Assembly (NCBI RefSeq): GCF_008386695.1
Contig: NZ_VUOC01000002.1
Span: 922,481-986,480, forward strand
Direction: 5' to 3'
DNA: 64,000 nt
Source of the DNA: Chitinophaga agrisoli
GTDB lineage: Bacteria > Bacteroidota > Bacteroidia > Chitinophagales > Chitinophagaceae
Below are positions 8,711-17,200 of the stretch, one piece after another (positions within the stretch are counted from its first letter, which is position 1; every line of letters begins with the position of its first letter). The notes beneath the pieces are model-generated. The model worked only from the letters and a program-made list of their open reading frames with translations, did not search any database and was not told the DNA's origin. Made by a program: the position numbers and the translations under genes.

Positions 8711-9205
8711 CTAATGGATCGTTATCACCACGCCAATCTCTTCTTCTTTTAAGCCATAGCGCTTTTTGCCATCTGCAGCGCTTAGCAGTTGTACATCCGC
8801 TATCTCCTTTTTTTCCAGCGCGGCCAGCTGGGAGACCGGGTTGGTGGTGATCACGCTATCGCTCATAATATAACGGAAGCTGCTGTCATTGCCATATTTC
8901 TGCAAGGCGGCGGCATAGGCGGGCGACAGGCTGCTGAACATGCGGTTATAACGTTTGCGGGCAAACGGTTTAGTCTCTATATAAAATACGCCGTTGGTAG
9001 CGCGGTCCCCATATTTTTCAACTGTTTTCCGGCCCCTTGCAATGGTGATCATGGCTATCTGGTCAGGCCCCAGCTCATTCACCGCCACCGGGTCCACTTC
9101 CACGCTGTCAATGATATAGACCTGCACTGCATCGTCTGTACTGTCCTGCGCCTGCAAGCTAAACCCGCAAAGCAGCAGGGAACCTATAATAATCGCCTGT
9201 TTCAT
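8711..9205 (-). CDS. Secreted protein with a TonB-receptor-plug-like segment
   Basis: I chose the ATG at 9203-9205 because a signal peptide follows at once (MKQAIIIGSLLLCGFSLQAQ), giving 164 residues. The upstream in-frame ATG would add 17 non-signal residues. Around residues 60-80 the phrase KYGDRATNGVFYIETK matches the final strand of TonB-receptor plug domains, yet there is no barrel. Similar stand-alone plug-like segments occur in Bacteroidota proteins linked to TonB or BlaR-type systems. The role is unknown, possibly periplasmic interaction. It converges with the SusC/SusD operon and shares its terminator. Confidence 0.7.
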   Translation of the reverse strand: MKQAIIIGSLLLCGFSLQAQDSTDDAVQVYIIDSVEVDPVAVNELGPDQIAMITIARGRKTVEKYGDRATNGVFYIETKPFARKRYNRMFSSLSPAYAAALQKYGNDSSFRYIMSDSVITTNPVSQLAALEKKEIADVQLLSAADGKKRYGLKEEEIGVVITIH

Positions 9206-9308
9206 CTTGTTCTTTATAATTAGATGCATGGATATCATAATATCCACAATATGCAAGAATCGTTCAAAATAAACGGAGGAAATGTTAAAATCGGGGGAAT
9301 GGGGAATA

Positions 9309-9929
9309 TCAATTATAGGCGCGGTAATAGCGGTACATTTCTATTTCCTGTACGATCACCTCAATATCGCTGTCCTCTTCTTTATCGTATTCGCTTTTGA
9401 GGTTGCCGCCAAAGAAAAAGGCCACTGTTTGCCATACCCTGGCATTAAAGCCGCCTTTCAGCTCTTTGATGATCTCGTAACAGTTCTCGCCGGTTTCGCG
9501 GTTTATCAGCTTCATGAGCACTTTGCCCTGGTAGATGGACAGGTTTTCCAGCTTATCGCCAAATTCGGCTTTGAGCTCCTTTTCCTTAGTGGCCAGATAT
9601 GCTTTCCGGTCCTTTTTATTAGGCATGGAGGCCAGGCGGGCATTTACATCCTTGAGGATGCGGGAGGCGGATCTGGCGTAGGGATAGGTCACATACACAG
9701 CATTGCGCAGGCGGCTCCAGCGTTCGCGCTCTTTACGCAGGCGGCGGGGCAGTTTTTCCGTTACTTCAAAGATATTGAGGGTAATAGAGGGCAATGTATC
9801 TGTGCCTACGATCACCGCCCTTACGTGCATACCCTGGCCTTCTGCGGCAGCCTGTGCTACCGCATCTTTCCGGCATAGGAGGATGCATGATACAACGGTG
9901 AAGAAAAAAAGTGTTTTAAGACGGCACAT
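9309..9929 (-). CDS. DUF4294 family exported protein
   Basis: The 206-residue protein has a signal peptide (about residues 1-25, ending AVAQ) followed by a charged alpha/beta region with the DUF4294 hallmarks TLPSITLNIFEV, RLRNAVYVTYPYA and IYQGKVLMKLINRETGENCYEIIKELKGGFNARVWQTVAFFFGGNLK. The family is widespread and essentially restricted to Bacteroidota. Its function is not known and it is probably periplasmic. It stands alone, 52 bases after the preceding minus-strand gene in transcription order, with a TAGCGTTTG near-match to the -7 element just upstream of its start. Confidence 0.85.
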   Translation of the reverse strand: MCRLKTLFFFTVVSCILLCRKDAVAQAAAEGQGMHVRAVIVGTDTLPSITLNIFEVTEKLPRRLRKERERWSRLRNAVYVTYPYARSASRILKDVNARLASMPNKKDRKAYLATKEKELKAEFGDKLENLSIYQGKVLMKLINRETGENCYEIIKELKGGFNARVWQTVAFFFGGNLKSEYDKEEDSDIEVIVQEIEMYRYYRAYN

Positions 9930-10025
9930 GTACGTTCAAACGCTATTTTATATACTAAAGTTACAATAAAAGATTTTAGATATATACCCCCTGTAAAATT
10001 CTGGCGGCGGTGCTGCGGATTATCA

Positions 10026-11027
10026 TCATAACGGCTTTAGTTTCAATATCCGCGTCATAAAATCATCGATGGCGCGCTCTACGCCCGGCACATCTTTGGA
10101 CACCAGCGAGGAGCCCAGCACATGCGCGCCCGCACCAGCTATGGCAATGGCGGCTTTTTGCGCGGCAGGCGTGCCTAGTTCCTTCTCCATTTCCAGGATG
10201 GCGGACACCCTTACGGTGGGATCCTGGTGTGCTTCGTCTTTATAATAATAGAGATTTAATATGGGCTGATGCACTTTTTGAAAGGTGGCTTTGGTCATGG
10301 TGCTTTCCAGCAGGTTTTCCAGCTGGATCACCGCCTCCAGGCGGTAAGCATTATTCCAGTAGCGCCCCCTCACGGGATCATTATCGCTGGAACGGTTATA
10401 CAGGCCTTTTTTCACGTAGCGGGCCACCTGCAGGCCCCAGGGATTATTGGCCAGGAATGCCAGGGGATCATTGATGGCAATATTGGGCGACATATTTACT
10501 ATAGCATACACCTCGTTGGGGAATTCCGCTGCCAGTTTCAGGGCCAGGGTACCGCCGGTGGAGGTGCTCATGATAATTACGCGCTGCCCCAGGCTATGGC
10601 CTATGGCCAGGGCTTCTTTGGCGTCGCGCCAGAGGCCTTCCGCCGTCATGGTGAGCAGCGGCTCAGACGTGTCTATGCCGTGCCCGTCCAGGCGGGACAG
10701 GAAGAGGTTGCAGCCATAACGACGGGCAATATCCGGCGCTACCGGATCGCCTTCTTTACGGCTGGCAGAAAATCCATGGAGGTAAACAATGCTGTAAGGC
10801 GTTTTGCGGTGCAGGGAGTCCTGCCAGACAATGCAGGCCTCGTTCTCCGGCTTAATACGGTGATGGCTTTCGCGTACCTGCACGTATTGTTGCAGGGCGG
10901 CAGTATTTGTTGGCACAGGGGGCAGGCCTGGCGCATATACCGGCGTGGCGGGGCTGGGGCCCAATACATACACGCCTGCAAGCACCACAATAACCACCAG
11001 GGTTACGCGCAGCCATTTGCGTTTCAT
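10026..11027 (-). CDS. Membrane-anchored alpha/beta hydrolase
   Basis: The 333-residue protein has an N-terminal uncleaved or signal helix (about residues 7-22) and an alpha/beta-hydrolase fold. YLHGFSASR (82-90) supplies the oxyanion region, the nucleophile elbow is STSTGG with S156 (a GxSxG variant with Ser for the first Gly), and GAGAHVLG near the C-terminus carries the probable catalytic His. An acidic residue in YYYKDEAHQD is the likely Asp. It is probably an esterase or lipase of the periplasmic face. It lies 23 bases downstream of ccmF in the same direction and is probably co-transcribed with the cytochrome c maturation genes, but no role in that pathway is known. Confidence 0.8.
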   Translation of the reverse strand: MKRKWLRVTLVVIVVLAGVYVLGPSPATPVYAPGLPPVPTNTAALQQYVQVRESHHRIKPENEACIVWQDSLHRKTPYSIVYLHGFSASRKEGDPVAPDIARRYGCNLFLSRLDGHGIDTSEPLLTMTAEGLWRDAKEALAIGHSLGQRVIIMSTSTGGTLALKLAAEFPNEVYAIVNMSPNIAINDPLAFLANNPWGLQVARYVKKGLYNRSSDNDPVRGRYWNNAYRLEAVIQLENLLESTMTKATFQKVHQPILNLYYYKDEAHQDPTVRVSAILEMEKELGTPAAQKAAIAIAGAGAHVLGSSLVSKDVPGVERAIDDFMTRILKLKPL

Positions 11028-11050
11028 GGGAAAAGGATTTATGATTGAGA

Positions 11051-13558
11051 CTATAGCTCTTCGCTAACCGCTATCTTCCCGCTTTTCACCGCCACTTTTT
11101 CCGCCGTCTTTTTTGCGCGCTGGACGATGCTCATCACAAAACCAGCGATCATGATCAGCACGCCGATCCACAATACATTGATGTAAGGGAAAATAAAGGC
11201 CTTCAGCACGATGTAGTCATCAAAAGTACCGCCTTCCTTCACTTCCAGCTCGATCTTGTTATCCTTGGGCATGATCTTGCTGAACTTCACATACAGGGAT
11301 AAAGGCGATAAAGTATCCGGCACGCTGAATTGGTAGGTGCTATCCCGGATATAGTATACCGGTTGCAGTGTAAACTGCTCATTGTTCTTGTTATATACCT
11401 GCAGTTTGGCGCCTACGGCGAGGTCGCCGGTCTGGGCCTGGTAATTCCTGTTCTCCGGTTGCGTTTGCAGGCCGGTGAATACCATGTAACCGCTGGAGAA
11501 AAAGATGGAATCGCCCTGCTGTACCTGGTGCGTTCTGTACTGCGCCGTATCGTTGGCCGCGTCTTTACGCGGTACTGCTGTTATATAGGTAAATATATCC
11601 TTGGTGAGGTAGTGACGGGATGAAGGGTTGGGCGTTAAGCCTTCCTGTCCTTTTGTATTCACAAAGGCATCCGGGTACAGGGTAAAGCTTTCCAGCGTAG
11701 CGCCGTTGGCGGGATCCTTTTTCTCATAACGTACCACGTAATAGGTCTTTGGATCACCGGGAACGGTGGAGTCGCCAGCGTAGGTCACGTGGTAAGCACC
11801 CATCTGAATGGGGAAGTTACGCGGCAACATCAGGTTCTCCCGAGGGTTTTCTTTGCTTTGCTCGCCAAAGAAACCAGGCTCTATCATCTTCATCTTGTCG
11901 ATGGAGATGGTTTCTTTTTTAGAGGAGGAAATGAGCACGCCCAGTAATATCATCCCAAAACCGATATGCGCAACGGAAGCCCCGGCAGATCTTACTTTGC
12001 CTTTCAGGCCGCTGAAGATATAGGCTGTATTGGCTATGATGGCGTATACGCTGGCAAACAGCATGATATAGATGGCTACCAGGAAGCCGGCGCCGTAAGC
12101 CCTGAAGTTGATATTACCCAGCCAGCCTATGAGGGCGGTGGCTACCAATGCAATCACGGTAGGCCATAACAGCTTTTGGGTAACGTGTTTGCGCGGCGTA
12201 TCCTTATACTTCAGGAATTGTACGATGGCCGTGAGCAGGCCCAGTACAATAGCTACCCAGATCTGGATCTTATTATAGTGGAACACCGCCTCTGTGGGCG
12301 GGGCCATGTTCAGTTTAAACAATTTGTTCCATACGGGGATGGAAGTGGTGAAGGTGATCTGGATGGCCGCTATGAGCAGCACCAGTGAACCTACAAACAG
12401 CCAGAACTCGCGGGAGTAGGAGCTTTCCTCTCTTTTTACATCCGGTATCTCCTTACGGCGCATGATCAGCAGCGTAAAAGCCGGGATAGTGAATACTGCC
12501 ATGTATACCAGGAGCTGTCCGCTCATACCCAGGTCTGTAAAGGAGTGTACGGAAGTTTCGCCCAGTATGCCGCTACGGGTAAGGAAAGTGGCATACAATA
12601 TCAGCACAAAGGAGATAAAGAAAAAGAAGAAGGTGGATTTAAGCGCATGCCCGGTGGACCGGTAGGCCAGCAGGGTATGGATACCTGCCACCAGTGTGAT
12701 CCAGGGTACCAGGGAGCCGTTCTCTACGGGGTCCCAGGCCCAGTAACCGCCAAAAGTGAGGGATTCATAAGCCCAGGCGGCGCCCATCATTACGCCAGTG
12801 CCCAGTATCATGCCTGCAAACAGGGCCCAGGGCATGGCAGGTTTAGTCCATTCTGTATACTGGCGGGTCCACAATCCGCCAAAAGCAAAGGCAAAAGGCA
12901 CGATCATGGAGGCAAAGCCCAGGAACAGCACCGGCGGGTGGATCACCATCCAGTAGTTCTGCAGCAGCGGGTTAAGACCATTGCCGTCCGGGATCTTGCT
13001 CAGGTAATCCGGTAAGGATACCCAGGGCAGGTTGATGTTCTCTTCTGCCTGGCGTAACAGCAAAAAAGGATTGCTGCCAACACGGTAACCGAATATATAG
13101 ATACCCAGCAGCATGCTGGCCAGGCAGAACTGGGCGAAGGACAGCACGGTCATTACCGGCGCCTCCCATTTCTTTGCCCTGAACATGAGGATGCAACCCA
13201 GTACGCTATGCCAAAGGCTCCACAGCAGGAAGCTGCCTTCCTGGTCTGCCCAGAAGCTGGAGAGCAGGTATTTTACCTCAAGGGTGCGGGATGAGTTACG
13301 CCAAACGTATTTATATTCAAAGAAGTGATTGTAGAGTACGTAGTATAAGATGCCAAATACAGCGAAAGATGAGAGTATTTCCACTACGAATGCATATCGC
13401 GCCAATTTCTTCCAGGAGTCCTGCAGGGGGGCTTCTTTGATCCTTACAGCATTGAAATAAGCGATGGTGGCTACCAGGGAGGCCATAAACGACAGTACAG
13501 CAAAAAAATGCCCCAACTGGCCGGGTAGCAGATGTTCCCCTATGTATTTTGTTTCCAA
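11051..13558 (-). CDS. ccmF: Cytochrome c heme lyase CcmF/CcsA-type
   Basis: The 835-residue polytopic membrane protein carries the tryptophan-rich heme-handling WWD motif (WAYESLTFGGYWAWDPVENG, about residues 262-281) and the conserved histidines of the CcmF family, for example H in MVIHPPVLFLGF. About 14 helices surround it, with a large periplasmic domain near the C-terminus before a last helix (about 785-815). It ligates heme delivered by CcmE to apocytochromes c. It lies 32 bases downstream of ccmE in one operon. The protein is longer than proteobacterial CcmF (about 650 residues), as is typical of Bacteroidota. Confidence 0.93.
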   Translation of the reverse strand: METKYIGEHLLPGQLGHFFAVLSFMASLVATIAYFNAVRIKEAPLQDSWKKLARYAFVVEILSSFAVFGILYYVLYNHFFEYKYVWRNSSRTLEVKYLLSSFWADQEGSFLLWSLWHSVLGCILMFRAKKWEAPVMTVLSFAQFCLASMLLGIYIFGYRVGSNPFLLLRQAEENINLPWVSLPDYLSKIPDGNGLNPLLQNYWMVIHPPVLFLGFASMIVPFAFAFGGLWTRQYTEWTKPAMPWALFAGMILGTGVMMGAAWAYESLTFGGYWAWDPVENGSLVPWITLVAGIHTLLAYRSTGHALKSTFFFFFISFVLILYATFLTRSGILGETSVHSFTDLGMSGQLLVYMAVFTIPAFTLLIMRRKEIPDVKREESSYSREFWLFVGSLVLLIAAIQITFTTSIPVWNKLFKLNMAPPTEAVFHYNKIQIWVAIVLGLLTAIVQFLKYKDTPRKHVTQKLLWPTVIALVATALIGWLGNINFRAYGAGFLVAIYIMLFASVYAIIANTAYIFSGLKGKVRSAGASVAHIGFGMILLGVLISSSKKETISIDKMKMIEPGFFGEQSKENPRENLMLPRNFPIQMGAYHVTYAGDSTVPGDPKTYYVVRYEKKDPANGATLESFTLYPDAFVNTKGQEGLTPNPSSRHYLTKDIFTYITAVPRKDAANDTAQYRTHQVQQGDSIFFSSGYMVFTGLQTQPENRNYQAQTGDLAVGAKLQVYNKNNEQFTLQPVYYIRDSTYQFSVPDTLSPLSLYVKFSKIMPKDNKIELEVKEGGTFDDYIVLKAFIFPYINVLWIGVLIMIAGFVMSIVQRAKKTAEKVAVKSGKIAVSEEL

Positions 13559-13590
13559 GATGTTGTGATGAATGGTAAAGTAATAGGAGA

Positions 13591-13989
13591 CTACATTTTT
13601 TTGGTGCTCATGGCTACCTGGTCTTCCTTGTATTTAGACGGACATTTCATCAGGATCTTGTCACAATGAAACTCCTCTCCGCTGATCTTACCGGTAAGCA
13701 CCAGCTGGTCTGCCTTCTCGAAATCAGTGGGTTTGGTGCCATAGAATATTACTTTACGGCTTTCACCCAGCTTATCTTTCATGTAGAATGTGAAGTAGTT
13801 AGCGTCTTTTACCGGATCATAATTAAGGGCCTGGGCTTTGTCCAGGGTCCCGATCACGTGATATTCCTTGCCTTCTTTTTCCTTAGCGGTGGCAAAAGTT
13901 ACATAAGTGCTGAAATCACCCGCCATTGTTACAATAACCCCTATGGCCACTGCGATCACTACCAGTAGAACGATGTTTGTTTTCTTCAT
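13591..13989 (-). CDS. ccmE: Cytochrome c maturation heme chaperone CcmE (CxxxY type)
   Basis: The 132-residue protein has an N-terminal membrane anchor (residues 5-22) and an OB-fold beta-barrel domain facing the periplasm. The canonical heme-binding motif HxxxY is replaced by C116-P-S-K-Y120, the cysteine variant known from archaea and some sulfate reducers. A second cysteine is at 109. It should carry heme from the CcmABCD exporter to CcmF, encoded next in the operon. A TAATTTTG -7-like element lies about 85 bases upstream on the minus strand. Confident as a CcmE homologue; the heme-linkage chemistry is inferred. Confidence 0.88.
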   Translation of the reverse strand: MKKTNIVLLVVIAVAIGVIVTMAGDFSTYVTFATAKEKEGKEYHVIGTLDKAQALNYDPVKDANYFTFYMKDKLGESRKVIFYGTKPTDFEKADQLVLTGKISGEEFHCDKILMKCPSKYKEDQVAMSTKKM

Positions 13990-14174
13990 AGCTTAAATTT
14001 TCGGCATGCTTCCTTATCGTCTGTGATTATTTCCGTGAAAAACTCCGGGTACCCCGTCTTATTTCAGCCGCAAAATTAACGCAAAAAGCTTTCTGGTTTC
14101 CTTATTTTTTATACAAAAGGTAAGTCCCGGGGGCCGGGATTTTAAAAACCGGCAGGTCTTAGTTAACAGATCAC

Positions 14175-14182
14175 TATCTTTG
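14175..14182 (+). promoter_or_regulatory. Bacteroidota -7 element, ureohydrolase operon
   Basis: TATCTTTG matches the TAnnTTTG consensus exactly and lies 32 bases before the ATG at 14215, a normal leader length. A clear TTTG -33 element is not visible at the expected spacing. Confidence 0.6.
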
Positions 14183-14214
14183 CGCCGGAAATTGAAAATT
14201 GAACTATCACCATC

Positions 14215-15258
14215 ATGGCCGATCTATCACAATTTGATCCTAATTCGGTAGGCGTATTATCCAATAACGTCTTTGGCCTTCCCTTCAGTGAGGAAGACGC
14301 CAAACTGGTACTGTTGCCCGTTCCCTGGGAAGTGACCGTATCCTATTCCAATGGTACGGCCCGTGGCCCGGAGCAGATCTTTAAAGCCTCTTTCCAGGTA
14401 GACCTCCTGGACCCGGACGTTAAAGACGGCTGGAAAAAAGGGTTCTTTATGCGGGAACCGGACAAACACCTGCTGCTGCGCAGTGATTACCTGCGCAAGG
14501 AAGCCGAACTGTATATTAAATTCCTGACAGAAGGCGGCGATATAGGTGAGAATCAATTCCTTAAGAAAACCCTGGTGGACGTTAATACCGGCACCAAGGC
14601 TATGAACGAGTGGGTGTATAACCAAACCATTGCCTTGCTTAACAAAGGTAAGCTGGTAGGCCTGGTAGGCGGCGACCACAGCACCCCCCTGGGCTTTTTT
14701 AAGGCCATAGGGGAAAAGAAAGGCGATTTTGGCATTCTGCAAATAGACGCCCATTGTGACCTGCGCGACAGCTACGAAGGATTCCAGTACTCCCATGCCT
14801 CCATTATGTATAATGCATTGAAAGAGGTGCCCCAGCTGCAAAAACTGGTGCAGGTGGGCATCCGCGACTATTGTGAGGAAGAGCTGGACTTTATACAGGA
14901 GAGCAATGGCCGGGTGGTGACCTTTTTTGACAAGGATATAAAAGAAAGGCAGTTTGAGGGCGAGACCTGGCAACAAGCCTGCGACCGCATTATAGCAGCT
15001 TTGCCACAGCAGGTATATATCAGTTTTGATATAGACGGGCTGGATCCCAAGCTGTGCCCCCATACTGGTACCCCGGTACCCGGCGGTTTTGAGGTAGCGC
15101 AGATATTTTACCTGTTTAAGCGCCTGCTGGCCAGCGGCCGCAAGCTTATCGGCTTCGACCTGAACGAGGTAAGCACCTCCCATGATGAATGGGATGCGAA
15201 TGTAGGCGCAAGGGTGCTGTTCAAGCTGTGTAACTTATTGGTAGCCAACAATGAATAA
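14215..15258 (+). CDS. Ureohydrolase (agmatinase/arginase family)
   Basis: The 347-residue cytoplasmic enzyme has all three binuclear-manganese motifs of the arginase fold: G152-G-D-H-S156, D178-A-H-C-D182 and SFDIDGLDP (270-278). The family hydrolyses guanidino groups of agmatine, arginine or formimidoylglutamate to release urea or formamide. Bacteroidota agmatinase-family proteins look like this, but substrate cannot be fixed from motifs alone. It leads a probable three-gene unit with a membrane protein 31 bases on and a radical SAM protein; the shared orientation and tight spacing suggest co-transcription, with unknown functional link. Confidence 0.88.
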   Translation: MADLSQFDPNSVGVLSNNVFGLPFSEEDAKLVLLPVPWEVTVSYSNGTARGPEQIFKASFQVDLLDPDVKDGWKKGFFMREPDKHLLLRSDYLRKEAELYIKFLTEGGDIGENQFLKKTLVDVNTGTKAMNEWVYNQTIALLNKGKLVGLVGGDHSTPLGFFKAIGEKKGDFGILQIDAHCDLRDSYEGFQYSHASIMYNALKEVPQLQKLVQVGIRDYCEEELDFIQESNGRVVTFFDKDIKERQFEGETWQQACDRIIAALPQQVYISFDIDGLDPKLCPHTGTPVPGGFEVAQIFYLFKRLLASGRKLIGFDLNEVSTSHDEWDANVGARVLFKLCNLLVANNE

Positions 15259-15289
15259 GTAATTCCTACACCGCAGATACTATTAATTG

Positions 15290-15880
15290 ATGTATAAATT
15301 AAAGATCCTCCATCCCAATACCGTTACGCGCCTGCGCTTACAGCCTGTAATGCATGGGCTGGCGGGCATACTGTTCCTGTTTAATGCCATTGGCACTTAC
15401 AACAGTCCCAAACCTAACTGGGCCGTGGTGATCTATTTTATTGTGGTGGGGCTGGCCAGCCTGGTATTTCCTTTTATTATGCGCCGTTTCCAGCATTTCT
15501 CCGGCGCTAACTCCGTTATGCGGCTGGTACAGGTATTTGTATGTTTTACGGGATTCCTGTACTTCCTTACGCATATGCAGCCCCTTATAGCGGTGCTGCA
15601 CCTGATCATAGGGCTGGGCCTGGTATATATTGGCTGGGCGGAATACCGTATTTTTCAACCCGTATATGTAGGCCTGGATAACATGGGCGTACAGCTGCCC
15701 ACCACCTTTTCCCAACGGAACATCGGCTGGAACCAACTCAATAACGTAATTTTGCGGAATGACCTGCTGACAATTGATTTTAAGAACAATAAGATCCTGC
15801 AGCTGGACATACTGGATAATATATCCGATGTGAAGATGGGAGAGATAAACGCCTTCTGTAAACATAGACTGGGTAATTGA
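15290..15880 (+). CDS. Integral membrane protein, four helices plus C-terminal soluble domain
   Basis: I start at the ATG 15290; a TTG directly before it is in frame but unnecessary. The 196-residue protein shows hydrophobic segments at about residues 22-38, 44-65, 80-97 and 99-118, then a soluble beta-rich region (about 128-195, with YVGLDNMGVQLP and LLTIDFKNNKILQLDI) that resembles the PH-like tails of small bacterial membrane proteins. I do not recognise a named family. It sits between the ureohydrolase and the radical SAM gene with short spacers (31 and 18 bases), so it is probably part of the same unit. Confidence 0.75.
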   Translation: MYKLKILHPNTVTRLRLQPVMHGLAGILFLFNAIGTYNSPKPNWAVVIYFIVVGLASLVFPFIMRRFQHFSGANSVMRLVQVFVCFTGFLYFLTHMQPLIAVLHLIIGLGLVYIGWAEYRIFQPVYVGLDNMGVQLPTTFSQRNIGWNQLNNVILRNDLLTIDFKNNKILQLDILDNISDVKMGEINAFCKHRLGN

Positions 15881-15898
15881 TAATTTGTAACTGATATT

Positions 15899-17200
15899 AT
15901 GGCGCTAACAACAAGCCCGTTCATACTGTATTCCGACGGCAAGGGCAATATATTTGAGGATACCACCATGCATGCAACCGGCCGTAGTGGCTGGGATGCA
16001 TTGCCTATTCCGGTGGAAGAGTGGATTGAGCTGCCGGAAGGAGGATCGTTGTATGAGCTGCCTGGCCGCCGTGGTATTGGCATTATGGCAGATGATACTG
16101 AAGAGATGGCCCTGTGCGAGAAAGGTTGGGCAGTAGCCGCCTTTATACCGCCGGCCCATACCGGTCTGTACCTCTCCGCCTACGAAACCCTGCCAGGAGC
16201 CCCCACCCTGCCCCTTTTCTGTTACACGGCAGTGGGTTGGCTGGATGGTAAGTTCTATGTACCGGCTACCCGTATAGAGCAGGATATCCGCCAGGAATGC
16301 GCCGGTTTTGACGATAAAAAGGTGAAACAAGGCGTAAAAGACCTGCTGGAGGCCTACCCGCATAACCGCCTGGTAAAACACCTGGCAGATAATTGCGCGC
16401 TTACTTATCATTGCCCCGCTGCCCGTAATTATTTTATGGGGCGCTGGGAATGCCCTATCCCCTCTTCCCCGGCCTGTAATGCCAACTGTGTGGGCTGTAT
16501 CTCCTTCCAGCCGGAAGAGGAAAGCATTGTGTCCACCCAGGACCGCCTTCGTTTTAAGCCCTCTGCAGAAGAGATCGTGGAATATACCGTACCGCACCTG
16601 GAAACGGCCCCTTTCCCTATCGTAAGCTTTGGACAGGGTTGCGAGGGTGAGCCTTTGCTGATGTGGGAGACCATCCGCGAGTCCATTATAGAGATACGTA
16701 AACATACGCCTAAAGGCAGTATTAATATCAATACCAACGGTAGTAAACCGGATGCCGTACGCGCCCTCTGCGAAGCAGGCCTGAACAGCATACGGGTAAG
16801 TACCAACTCTGCCCAGGAAAGATGGTATACTCCCTACTACAGGCCCAATAACTATGCGTTTGAAGACATTGTGGAAAGCCTGAAAGTAGTACGGGAATTT
16901 GGGGGCTGGAGCTCCATTAACTATTTCGTATTCCCCGGGCTTACGGATAGTGTGGCGGAATACGAGGCCCTGCGTACCCTGATCCGCGATACCGGTCTTT
17001 CCATGATCCAGTGGCGCAATTTTAATATTGACCCGGACTGGTACCTGGGTAAACTGGGTATTACCGATCCCGGTGAATGCCTGGGCATGCAACAGATGCT
17101 GGACCTGATCCGGGAAGAGTTCCCTGATCTGAAGTTTGGGTATTTTAACCCGCCTATGGAAAGGATCAAAGGGGATTACGCGCAAGATTTTGCGCACTGA
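15899..17200 (+). CDS. Radical SAM protein of unknown function
   Basis: The 433-residue protein binds a 4Fe-4S cluster through C193-x3-C197-x2-C200 and has radical SAM core features, including SFGQGCEGEPLL and ININTNG. Before the core is a 180-residue domain I do not recognise, and cysteines C166, C172 and C185 just upstream of the motif might ligate a second cluster. No auxiliary SPASM cluster pattern is seen at the C-terminus. The gene is the last of a unit with a ureohydrolase and a membrane protein. The C-terminus overlaps the MFS gene on the other strand by 35 bases. The substrate is unknown; a modifying role is not shown. Confidence 0.85.
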   Translation: MALTTSPFILYSDGKGNIFEDTTMHATGRSGWDALPIPVEEWIELPEGGSLYELPGRRGIGIMADDTEEMALCEKGWAVAAFIPPAHTGLYLSAYETLPGAPTLPLFCYTAVGWLDGKFYVPATRIEQDIRQECAGFDDKKVKQGVKDLLEAYPHNRLVKHLADNCALTYHCPAARNYFMGRWECPIPSSPACNANCVGCISFQPEEESIVSTQDRLRFKPSAEEIVEYTVPHLETAPFPIVSFGQGCEGEPLLMWETIRESIIEIRKHTPKGSININTNGSKPDAVRALCEAGLNSIRVSTNSAQERWYTPYYRPNNYAFEDIVESLKVVREFGGWSSINYFVFPGLTDSVAEYEALRTLIRDTGLSMIQWRNFNIDPDWYLGKLGITDPGECLGMQQMLDLIREEFPDLKFGYFNPPMERIKGDYAQDFAH

